NCBI GenBank assembly: GCA_022839525.1
Contig: JALHET010000179.1
Span: forward strand, 1 to 14,551
DNA: 14,551 nt
Direction of reading: 5' to 3'
DNA from: Lentisphaerota bacterium
GTDB lineage: Bacteria > Verrucomicrobiota > Kiritimatiellia > RFP12 > UBA1067
The translations under genes and the position numbers were made by a program. Positions 7,020 to 13,226 of the stretch are shown in pieces. Under the pieces are notes generated by a model, which was given only the letters and a program-made list of their open reading frames with translations, was not told the DNA's origin and made no database searches. Position 1 is the stretch's first letter. The number at the start of each line of letters is the position of its first letter.

Positions 7020-7753
7020 CATGGGGCGAAGAACGTGTCGATCAGGCGGCGCGCGATGCTGACGCGCGAGGGGATGGGAGGCAGGTGGTCGCGGTCGAAC
7101 CAGCCGGCTTCCGCGATCTCATCGCCGTCGGGGGTAATCTCTCCGCCGGCGTATTCGGCGGTGAACCCGATCATCAGGTTGTTCGGAAACGGCCACGCCT
7201 GGCTGGTGGCGTAGCGGATGTTCTTGATGCGCAGCCCGACCTCTTCGCCGATCTCTCGCGCGACGGCTGCTTCGAGCGTCTCGTGCGCCTCGACAAACCC
7301 GGCGATGAGGCTCCAGAACGGCAGGGTACCGCCCGTTTTGTGTGCCAGCAGGATATGGTCGCCTCGGCAGATGAGCGTGATCACCACGGGGTTGATGCGC
7401 GGGTAGGCGGTGTGCCCGCAGGCGGGGCAGACCATGGCGTATTCCGCCGCATGGCGGGCAAGGGGTGCGGCGCAGCCCCCGCAGAAACGGTGGGTCTCAC
7501 GCCAATACAGGAGCTGGCGGGCAAGGCCGGCTTGAGCCGAGACTTCGGGAGGGACGAGATCGAAAAGCACACGCAGGCCGACGGGTTCCGCGTCGGGCAC
7601 GGGCGGTTCTGGCGCGGCGGCCACACCGCACGATGCGTTAAGGGATTCGATAAACGCGTAATTTCCTGATCTGGCGTCAAAAAGACACTCGACCTCCGTG
7701 CCTTTGCGGCGGATCCAGAGGCGATCCTGTTTGAAAAGAAAAAGGCGGGTCAC
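7019..7753 (-). CDS. nudC: NAD+ diphosphatase / NAD-capped RNA hydrolase (Nudix)
   Basis: A 244-residue NudC-type Nudix hydrolase, splitting NAD(H) to NMN(H) and AMP and, in characterised homologues, removing NAD caps from RNA. All family signatures are present: a four-Cys zinc ribbon (C91, C94, C109, C112), a full Nudix box (G152-x5-E158-x7-R166-E167-x2-E170-E171-x-G173) and the NudC-specific SQAWPFP (184-190, normally SQPWPFP). Length is close to the usual 250-300. The start is taken as GTG at 7753, because it overlaps the stop of the upstream gene (GTGA, 7750-7753) and begins VTRLFLF. An ATG 27 codons upstream at 7834 would add an Arg/His/Gln-rich extension that reads through the neighbour in the wrong frame. 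It is the last gene of the folD operon. pncC, whose family acts on NMN, lies about 5 kb away. Confidence 0.93.
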   Translation of the reverse strand: MTRLFLFKQDRLWIRRKGTEVECLFDARSGNYAFIESLNASCGVAAAPEPPVPDAEPVGLRVLFDLVPPEVSAQAGLARQLLYWRETHRFCGGCAAPLARHAAEYAMVCPACGHTAYPRINPVVITLICRGDHILLAHKTGGTLPFWSLIAGFVEAHETLEAAVAREIGEEVGLRIKNIRYATSQAWPFPNNLMIGFTAEYAGGEITPDGDEIAEAGWFDRDHLPPIPSRVSIARRLIDTFFAP

Positions 7754-9501
7754 GGATTGAGGGCTCCGATGTGGTTGCGGATGGCCCTGGTGAGTGCGGC
7801 GGCATCGGTTTTGTCCAGCCGGGCCAAGACGCATTGCCAGCGGTAAGCGAAACTGCCGGCGGGGTCGACGGGACGGTGCTTGAACAGCTTGTCAAAGGCT
7901 CGTCGGCGGCTCCGGTATTCCTGCTGGACTCGTTCGAAACGGTTTTTGAAGGCGTCGAGGTAGAGTTCCGCGAATTCGGCGGTGTCAGGCAGGTGCGCCG
8001 CGCGCCTGTTGACGGACTCGGCATAGGCCTGGGCTGCGTCTTCGATCGGGGTCTCGTACTGTTTGAAGGCGCCGGTATGATCGGAAACCACAAGGTTGTC
8101 CGGGAGGCCGTCGTCGTCGAAGACGATCACCTCGTCGCCGTCGTCAAAGATCACGGCATCGTTTGTGTTGGCGCGCCCGACGATGCAGTTGACGGCGGCG
8201 GCCTCGCCCAGGAGCCGGGCGAGCCGGCGGTCGAATTCGGGGTCGGCGTAGTGCCGCGGGAGGATCTTGTCGGTCGCGCAGCCTTTGATATAGTTGCGCT
8301 CGAAGTAGACGCTCCAGCAGGTCGCCCCATGATACAGCGCGTGGGTGCCGGTATAGGTGAAGGGTATCCGCGCGGTTGTGACCTTCTCGGGGAGGTTCAT
8401 GCCGAGCTGACGGCACCCCAGTCGGCGGTCGAGGACATAGTCGGTGTAATCCACCGCTTCCATGATCGCGCGAACCATGTCTTTCCCCTCGTCCAAATGT
8501 TCGCAAACGCCCCATTTCTGGAAGCGCAGGATACGCAGTTCGGGACGGGGGTTGCCAACCTCCTTGACCTGGACGATATACACATTTAAACGGGGTTGGG
8601 CCGTCTGGGCGCGGGACGAAAGGGAGCGGGATATGCGGCCGATGTTGATGTACTCGATATTGCTGAGCTCGCGCACGTAATTGAAGATGACGATCTTGGC
8701 TCTCGGGTCGCAGAGGTTTTTCAGCTCGGGATCGTCTGGTGTGACATCCAGCTCTTCGTAGATGGGATCAAAAATCAGCTCGCCTTCCTCAATCCGGCAG
8801 CCGGGCAGCCATTCGATCTGCATGTGGAACTCGGGCGATATGTCGTCGACGACCTCCTCCGTGACAACGGTGTGCGGCTGCGTGATGAGCGTAGAGCAGA
8901 GCTGGTTGCGCCATTCGATGTTTTCGAAGGTTTCATCCCAGAGGGAGTGGGGGACAGATTGACGGAAAGCTTCGAGGAGTTTATGGTAGGTTACCCGGAG
9001 CGCCCCAATCTCCAGCCCCTCCGCATCCAATGCCTCGAACGCCTGCCGGGTAAAGGCGCAGCCGGACGGGAAAACATCGATTTCAGGGAACCCGAAGCGG
9101 TTTCTCAGGGTACTGAAATGGGCGATCTCGGCGAGGTGTTTGCGGAAGATGTCTTCGGGCAGGGTCTCGAGCCAGGCGAAGGTTTCAAGCGTGAGGAAAC
9201 GTGTGCCGGTAGAAGGGTTGTAGAAATAGATCGGTATGCCTGAGATGGGAACCCGGGCGTTGGCGATGAGGGTGTTCATCTCTTCCGGCGAGACGGGAAG
9301 CCGGCTCATGCGCCAATTTTCGCCTCGGGCGCGCAAAGCGTCCCGGACTTTCGCGTTTTGCGTGTTGAGGTAACGGATCTTCCGTTTCGAGACCAGCGTC
9401 TGAAGCAGTTCGTCCGCCTCGAAGGCGAGAGGCATGTCGTACGGGTCGGGGCGGATGAGTACGAACGCATCGTCGAAAAGGAGATCCACGCTCCGCTCCA
9501 T
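7750..9501 (-). CDS. Unrecognised large protein between folD and nudC (main part)
   Basis: I do not recognise this 583-residue protein. It is soluble, acidic, and lacks a signal peptide or membrane segment. It has normal codon use for the window and no obvious repeats. From the middle on it has beta-rich stretches (KIVIFNYV, LNVYIVQVKEV), then GATCWSVYFERNYIKG. Near residues 435-465 comes NTNDAVIFDDG followed by EVIVFDDDG. That last pattern (N, hydrophobics, DDG, hydrophobics, D) recalls the metal-binding part of aminoglycoside-phosphotransferase/kinase folds, but the catalytic HGD is not clear, so this is only a hint. The C-terminal 100 residues are Arg-rich and probably helical. ATG 9501 is merely the first ATG in this frame. 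The true start is probably 9683 in another frame (see that entry), giving about 644 residues. Overlaps with nudC (GTGA) and folD (ATGA) make it part of one transcript. Confidence 0.75.
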   Translation of the reverse strand: MERSVDLLFDDAFVLIRPDPYDMPLAFEADELLQTLVSKRKIRYLNTQNAKVRDALRARGENWRMSRLPVSPEEMNTLIANARVPISGIPIYFYNPSTGTRFLTLETFAWLETLPEDIFRKHLAEIAHFSTLRNRFGFPEIDVFPSGCAFTRQAFEALDAEGLEIGALRVTYHKLLEAFRQSVPHSLWDETFENIEWRNQLCSTLITQPHTVVTEEVVDDISPEFHMQIEWLPGCRIEEGELIFDPIYEELDVTPDDPELKNLCDPRAKIVIFNYVRELSNIEYINIGRISRSLSSRAQTAQPRLNVYIVQVKEVGNPRPELRILRFQKWGVCEHLDEGKDMVRAIMEAVDYTDYVLDRRLGCRQLGMNLPEKVTTARIPFTYTGTHALYHGATCWSVYFERNYIKGCATDKILPRHYADPEFDRRLARLLGEAAAVNCIVGRANTNDAVIFDDGDEVIVFDDDGLPDNLVVSDHTGAFKQYETPIEDAAQAYAESVNRRAAHLPDTAEFAELYLDAFKNRFERVQQEYRSRRRAFDKLFKHRPVDPAGSFAYRWQCVLARLDKTDAAALTRAIRNHIGALNP

Positions 9502-9529
9502 TTCGGCATCGACGTCCTGGTCGGTGAGT

Positions 9530-9683
9530 CCCGGTTCAGTTCTTTGATCCAGGCGAGACGCTGGGTCGCATGAACGCCCGCCTGTGTGACGAGTCCGGGT
9601 GTTTTCAGGAATACGGTGCCGATCCGGGATTTGAGCCGGCCGGTTTCGTCGTGCGCGAAAAGAGGCTCTCCGAGAAATTTCAT
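9530..9683 (-). pseudogene. 5' part of the unrecognised gene, in a shifted frame
   Basis: The ATG at 9683 overlaps the folD stop (ATGA, 9680-9683), as expected for the next gene in the operon. It opens about 50 protein-like codons ([18 protein letters not shown], then ATQRLAWIKELNR). The frame then turns into low-quality sequence, while the main frame becomes protein-like from GLTDQDVDAEM. Adding one base at the G-triplet (CCC at 9530-9532 on the plus strand) joins the two as ...KELNR-GLTDQD..., so a single missing base is the simplest explanation. I see no X-XXY-YYZ slippery heptamer for programmed frameshifting. A sequencing error, or a real inactivating or phase-variable change, remains possible. 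Confidence 0.65.
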
Positions 9684-10597
9684 AGGGTTGGCACCGGGAT
9701 GGACAAGCCTTCGCCCTTACAGATCCGACGGGCGGCTTCGAGGGTGTTGTACAGCAGCATGGTGATCGTCATGGGACCCACACCGCCGGGCACCGGGGTG
9801 ATCAGGGAGGCGGCTTCTTTGGCGGAGTCGAAATCCACGTCGCCAACCAGACGGAAGCCGTTCTTTTTTGAGGCGTCAGGGACGCGGTTCACACCCACAT
9901 CGATGACCACCGCGCCCGGCTTGATCATGTCGCCCGTGACGGTGCCGGGGTGTCCCGCGGCAACGACGAGGATGTCCGCCTGCCGGGTGAAGGCGGCGAG
10001 GTCGCGCGTGCCGGTGTGGCAGACCGTGACCGTAGCGTTGCCGCCCTCGGCCTTGCGCATCAGCAGTTGCGCAACGGGCTTGCCGACGATGTTGCTGCGC
10101 CCGACGACCACGGCATGTCTGCCGGAGGTCTGCACGCCGGCTTTCAACAGCATTTGGATGACGCCATGGGGCGTGCAGGGCAGGAAGCAGGACTCCCCGA
10201 TCATCATGCGCCCGACGTTGAGGGGGGTAAAGCCGTCGACATCCTTCTTCGGCGCGATGGCGTTGATGACCGCGTCCTCACAGATGTGTTTCGGTAAAGG
10301 GAGTTGCACGAGGATGCCATGGATACACGGGTCGCCGTTCATGCTCCGCACGAGGGCGAGAGCCTCTTCCTGCGTGGTTCCGGTGGGCAGGCGCACGTCC
10401 TGCGAGAACATGCCGGCTTCCGCACATGCCTTTTCCTTGGCAGCGACATAGGAAGAGGAGGCGGGGTCGTCCCCGATCAGGATGACGCCGAGTCCCGGGG
10501 TGATGCCCGTCTGCTTTTTGAGGGCTGCGACTTGGCCGGCAATGCCGGCCCTCATTTCCGCTGCCAATTGTTTGCCGTCTAAAAGTTTCGCATGCAT
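9680..10597 (-). CDS. folD: Bifunctional methylene-THF dehydrogenase / methenyl-THF cyclohydrolase
   Basis: A 305-residue FolD, making 10-formyl-THF from 5,10-methylene-THF in the cytosolic one-carbon pool. Family landmarks are all seen: Y50-x3-K54 (catalytic Lys), QLPLP (98-102), DVDGF (119-123), PCTPHG (140-145), the nucleotide-binding [12 protein letters not shown] (163-174) and [10 protein letters not shown] (268-277). The start is set at ATG 10597 (MHAKLLDGK), which matches the family N-terminus and length. The frame stays open upstream to an ATG at 10705, but that 36-residue extension is atypical and would span the promoter region. No good Shine-Dalgarno is visible. The gene is first of a three-gene minus-strand operon, and its TGA overlaps the next start by 4 bp. 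Confidence 0.95.
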   Translation of the reverse strand: MHAKLLDGKQLAAEMRAGIAGQVAALKKQTGITPGLGVILIGDDPASSSYVAAKEKACAEAGMFSQDVRLPTGTTQEEALALVRSMNGDPCIHGILVQLPLPKHICEDAVINAIAPKKDVDGFTPLNVGRMMIGESCFLPCTPHGVIQMLLKAGVQTSGRHAVVVGRSNIVGKPVAQLLMRKAEGGNATVTVCHTGTRDLAAFTRQADILVVAAGHPGTVTGDMIKPGAVVIDVGVNRVPDASKKNGFRLVGDVDFDSAKEAASLITPVPGGVGPMTITMLLYNTLEAARRICKGEGLSIPVPTL

Positions 10598-10651
10598 AGG
10601 GTTTTTAAGAAAAACTGTTGAAAACTGAAAGATGAGGTACACATGTTTGAC

Positions 10652-10660
10652 AGTATAACA
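10652..10660 (-). promoter_or_regulatory. Possible extended -10 promoter of the folD operon
   Basis: On the minus strand, TG-T-TATACT (TATACT at 10652-10657) forms an extended -10 element. There is no good -35 at 16-18 bp. Transcription would begin near 10645, leaving about a 48-nt leader before folD. The call rests on one element, so it is tentative. Confidence 0.35.
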
Positions 10661-10789
10661 AATCGGATAGGGAAAGGTATTAGAAAAAAGGAGAGGGCTT
10701 TTCAAGCCGGGGCAAACGTGGTTTACTAATATTTACGCGCCGGACTTTTGGCGTGATAGGGTATGATCTCAACGAGAGGGTTCTTATTT

Positions 10790-11743
10790 GTGAAACGGTG
10801 CCTTGTTTTTTTTCTGATCGCGGGGTGCTTTGTTTTAGGGGCGGTTGCGCAAAACAAAAAAACGGTGAAGAGGCGGCCGGTGGCAAAGAAAACGGCTGCC
10901 GCCGCCGCGCAGCCGCAAAAGCCGAAGGGGTGTATTTCCCGGGTCCCGTATATCGGGGCGATAATTCTTGATGCGGACACCGGCGCGGTGCTGTTCGAGG
11001 ACAAGGCGGACCTGCCGGGGTATCCCGCCAGCACGCTCAAGCTGATGACGCTGCTGGTGATTCAGGAGAAGATCGATGCGGGACAAGTGAAACTGGACGA
11101 CATGGTGAAAATCTCGGTTGCCGCCTGCAAGACCGGTGGTTCGCAGGTGTACCTTGACCCGAGGGAAACGTTCACGGTCGAAGAATTGCTGTATGCCATG
11201 ATGATCCAGTCGGCGAACGATGCGGCGGTGGCGCTGGCCGAGCATGTGGCGGGAACCAAAGAGGCTTTCGTGGAACTGATGAATGCCAAGGCGCAGCAGC
11301 TCGGCATGGGCAACACGCGCTTTGCCTCGGTGCATGGCTTGCCGCCTTCAGCCGGCCAGCGGCATGATGTTTCCTGCGCCCGCGACATGGCCGTGCTGTC
11401 GCGCGAGCTGTGCAAGCATCCTGCGGTTTTTGCCTACACGTCGGCCACCTACCGTCAGCTCCGCGCGAACACGCCCAAGCCTTTCGACATGCGCACGCAC
11501 AACCCCTTCCTCAAAGAGGGCGTGGACGGGTGTGACGGCTTCAAAACCGGGTACACGGCGACGGCGGGCTGGTCGATCGTCGTCACCGCAAAACGTAACG
11601 GCCGCCGCGTGATCGTGGTGGTGCTGGGGAGCGAGGGGCGCAAGATGCGCGATGCCAAAGCCCGCGAGCTGCTGAACAAAGCGTTCACGCTGCTGCCCGC
11701 TGCCGCGCCTGCGGCGGCGTCGGCGGCTCCTGCGGCACACTGA
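10790..11743 (+). CDS. dacA: D-alanyl-D-alanine carboxypeptidase, PBP5/6-like (peptidase S11)
   Basis: A 317-residue penicillin-binding D,D-carboxypeptidase that trims the terminal D-Ala of peptidoglycan pentapeptides in the periplasm. The three active-site motifs are intact: S81-T-L-K84, S141-A-N143 and K252-T-G254. An N-terminal signal (VKRC plus a hydrophobic core, possible cut after AVA, residue 20) is followed by a Lys/Ala/Pro-rich linker (22-46). IAGC within the core also fits a lipobox, so a lipoprotein is possible. GTG 10790 is chosen because GAGAGGG (10774-10780) sits 9 nt upstream and KR begins a typical signal. ATG 10763 in frame would add nine residues. The protein ends in an Ala/Pro tail instead of the PBP5 C-terminal beta domain and amphipathic anchor. 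It stands alone, divergent from folD and convergent with thpR. Confidence 0.92.
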   Translation: MKRCLVFFLIAGCFVLGAVAQNKKTVKRRPVAKKTAAAAAQPQKPKGCISRVPYIGAIILDADTGAVLFEDKADLPGYPASTLKLMTLLVIQEKIDAGQVKLDDMVKISVAACKTGGSQVYLDPRETFTVEELLYAMMIQSANDAAVALAEHVAGTKEAFVELMNAKAQQLGMGNTRFASVHGLPPSAGQRHDVSCARDMAVLSRELCKHPAVFAYTSATYRQLRANTPKPFDMRTHNPFLKEGVDGCDGFKTGYTATAGWSIVVTAKRNGRRVIVVVLGSEGRKMRDAKARELLNKAFTLLPAAAPAAASAAPAAH

Positions 11744-11770
11744 GGGTCTGGCGGCCCTGCGGAGTCCCGG

Positions 11771-12334
11771 TCAGCACGGTGCCGCGAGTGCGGCGTGGGT
11801 AAGGGTGCGGTAGATGGGGTCGCGCGGGGTGAGCCGGCTCTCGTAAAGCGTGACGCGCTTGACCGGCCATTTGCCGAAGTCGGCATTCTCGCCGGCGGCC
11901 ATGGCTTCGATCACGGGATGGTTGCGTACGGATTTACGGCAACGCCCGAGCGTGACGTGCGGGCGGAAATCCCGTCCGCTGTTTTCAAGCCCGAACTTTT
12001 TGAGTTCCGTTCCGAGCTGCTCTTGCAGCGACATCAGTTCGGGTGACGGGTCAATCCCTGCCCAAAGCGAGGTGGGGGTTCGCTTGGTTCCGAAAAAACC
12101 GAGGCCGTAGGCGCGGCAGGTGAAGGCCGGGGTCGAGGCGCACACGCGGTCCGCGGCGGCGGTCACATGCGGCAAGATTGCTGGGGAAACCTCTCCCAGA
12201 AAGGCGAGGGTGAGGTGAAGTTGATCCCTCGTGCACCACTTCACCTCCGGGGCGACAGGCGCAAACCGTTGGATGGCCGCAGTCAGTTTGGCCTTAATGT
12301 CGTCGGGCAAGGCGATCGCAAGAAACACTCTCAT
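11771..12334 (-). CDS. thpR: RNA 2',3'-cyclic phosphodiesterase (2'-5' RNA ligase family)
   Basis: A 187-residue member of the 2H phosphoesterase superfamily, ThpR/LigT type. These enzymes open RNA 2',3'-cyclic phosphate ends and can reversibly make 2'-5' linkages in RNA. The two catalytic motifs are present at H40-L-T-L and H126-V-T-L, with a family-typical MRVFLAIALP start and an internal GLGFFG-x-K-x-P-x-x-LWAGI segment. Length is normal for the family (about 180-190). The start is set at ATG 12334 rather than an in-frame ATG five codons upstream (12349), because the family begins MR-x-F-x-A. No Shine-Dalgarno is visible. A weak -10 (TATCTT, minus strand, 12341-12346) lies 6 nt before the ATG. 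It is convergent with dacA (27 bp between them). Confidence 0.93.
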   Translation of the reverse strand: MRVFLAIALPDDIKAKLTAAIQRFAPVAPEVKWCTRDQLHLTLAFLGEVSPAILPHVTAAADRVCASTPAFTCRAYGLGFFGTKRTPTSLWAGIDPSPELMSLQEQLGTELKKFGLENSGRDFRPHVTLGRCRKSVRNHPVIEAMAAGENADFGKWPVKRVTLYESRLTPRDPIYRTLTHAALAAPC

Positions 12335-12413
12335 GGGGACAAGATACATGAAAAGACGGGACAGGGAAAGATGGAATGTCGGGACGCATCCCTGACCGTT
12401 GGGGAGGGGAAAG

Positions 12414-12511
12414 GTTACAGGTTAAACGTTACAAGTTGCAGGTAACGCCCAACCTCGAACCCCTAACACCGAACTTCGAGGTTGGACGTTCAGCGTTCGG
12501 TGTTCGGCGTT
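12414..12511 (+). repeat. Period-7 (heptad) intergenic repeat array with interleaved inverted repeats
   Basis: Fourteen consecutive 7-bp units run in strict phase. First come GTTACAG, GTTAAAC, GTTACAA, GTTGCAG and the variant GTAACGC. Then four units have AAC at positions 3-5 (CCAACCT, CGAACCC, CTAACAC, CGAACTT). Then five units end in GTT (CGAGGTT, GGACGTT, CAGCGTT, CGGTGTT, CGGCGTT). The switch from GTT to AAC and back creates inverted repeats: an 11-bp perfect pair (12449-12459 with 12475-12485) and a 10-bp perfect pair (12465-12474 with 12495-12504) that interlock. A run of five T follows (12510-12514). It lies between the divergent thpR and pncC genes, ending 13 bp before the pncC -35. 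It encodes nothing evident. Confidence 0.85.
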
Positions 12512-12524
12512 TTTCCGGCAGGGC

Positions 12525-12553
12525 TTGATAGGGGAGGGGCGGGAGCGTATAGT
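12525..12553 (+). promoter_or_regulatory. Sigma70-type promoter of pncC, start at or next to the ATG
   Basis: TTGATA (12525-12530) and TATAGT (12548-12553) are separated by exactly 17 bp. The predicted start of transcription falls at about 12560, the A of the first ATG, so the mRNA would be leaderless from that ATG. GGAG (12554-12557) is too close to serve the first ATG and would sit upstream of the transcript start. Confidence 0.65.
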
Positions 12554-12559
12554 GGAGCC

Positions 12560-13045
12560 ATGATGAAACGTGAAGAGTGTGTTGCGGAAAGTCGGTTGGT
12601 TGCGGCCTGCAGGGAGAAAGGGGTGACGGTCGCGACGGCGGAATCATGCACGGGCGGGCTAGTCGCGGGGCGGATCACTTCGGTGCCCGGCGCGTCGGCG
12701 GTGTTTGTGGGCGGCGTGGTTAGTTATGCGAATGCGGTGAAACGCGATGTGCTGGGTGTGCCGCAGGAGGTGCTGGACCGAGTGGGGGCTGTGAGCGCCG
12801 AGTGTGCGGAGGCGATGGCGCGCGGGGCACGCGCGCGCCTGAAGGCCGGCATGGCGGTGTCGGTAACGGGCATTGCCGGGCCGGACGGGGGTACGCCTCA
12901 GAAACCGGTGGGGCTGGTTTACTTGGGTGTTGCCACGGCTGCGGGTGTGCGGACGGAATGTCTCCGGTTGTCCGGTGACCGCGAGGCCATACGGCGGCAG
13001 GCGGTTGAGCGGGCCTTAGGCTTGCTGCTGGAGGCGGTGGGGTAA
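12560..13045 (+). CDS. pncC: Nicotinamide-nucleotide amidohydrolase (CinA C-terminal domain protein)
   Basis: A 161-residue stand-alone CinA C-terminal domain, the PncC family, which deamidates nicotinamide mononucleotide to nicotinic acid mononucleotide in the pyridine nucleotide cycle. Signatures seen are ESCTGG (28-33, with the active-site Ser), SYANAVK (55-61), a GAVS segment, and GIAGPDGG...KPVGLVYLG. The N-terminal molybdopterin-binding-like half of full CinA is absent, as is usual for PncC. The frame is open further upstream to a TTG at 12482, but that stretch lies inside the heptad array and promoter, so I reject it. ATG 12560 or the adjacent ATG 12563 is the start. The gene lies about 180 bp before argJ on the same strand and is functionally linked in NMN metabolism to nudC in this window. 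Confidence 0.92.
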   Translation: MMKREECVAESRLVAACREKGVTVATAESCTGGLVAGRITSVPGASAVFVGGVVSYANAVKRDVLGVPQEVLDRVGAVSAECAEAMARGARARLKAGMAVSVTGIAGPDGGTPQKPVGLVYLGVATAAGVRTECLRLSGDREAIRRQAVERALGLLLEAVG

Positions 13046-13144
13046 AGACGGTAGAAAACGGGTTTTTGCCCTGCGGAAAGAAGTTTCTTGCGCCGGAGGT
13101 CGTTTTTCATCGACTTTGCGGGTCAAATATTCGATTATATTAGT

Positions 13145-13173
13145 TTGGAAAAGGGGTGGGGTGTGCCTATAGG
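13145..13173 (+). promoter_or_regulatory. Possible promoter of argJ
   Basis: TTGGAA (13145-13150, 4 of 6 to consensus) and TATAGG (13168-13173) are spaced by 17 bp within the 181-bp gap between pncC and argJ. This would give a leader of about 45 nt. The match is moderate. Apart from this and an A/T-rich stretch at 13123-13150, the gap shows no clear terminator or repeat. Confidence 0.35.
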
Positions 13174-13226
13174 GGCTGTGGCGCGAAGGCATATTCCTTT
13201 TGGTGTGCCCCGGGTAGGCGTTTCGT

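Noticed and set aside
9570..10451. A 293-codon plus-strand frame opposite folD.
   Set aside because: folD has all its family motifs on the minus strand; the antisense product is Ser/Thr/Arg-rich without motifs.
10647..10683. Perfect TTGACA on the plus strand upstream of dacA.
   Set aside because: No -10 hexamer at 15-19 bp (the sequence there is GGGAAA-like); TATTAG is about 25 bp away, too far.
10598..10705. Upstream extension of FolD to the ATG at 10705.
   Set aside because: The 36 extra residues are Phe/Tyr-rich, atypical for FolD, and would overlap the probable promoter region.
12414..12511. Heptad array as a CRISPR or tRNA-like element.
   Set aside because: The unit is 7 bp with variable bases and no spacers of constant length, no cas genes, and no cloverleaf with conserved tRNA positions.
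12482..12559. Upstream extension of PncC from a TTG at 12482.
   Set aside because: It would run through the heptad array and the promoter hexamers; family proteins begin near the ATG at 12560.
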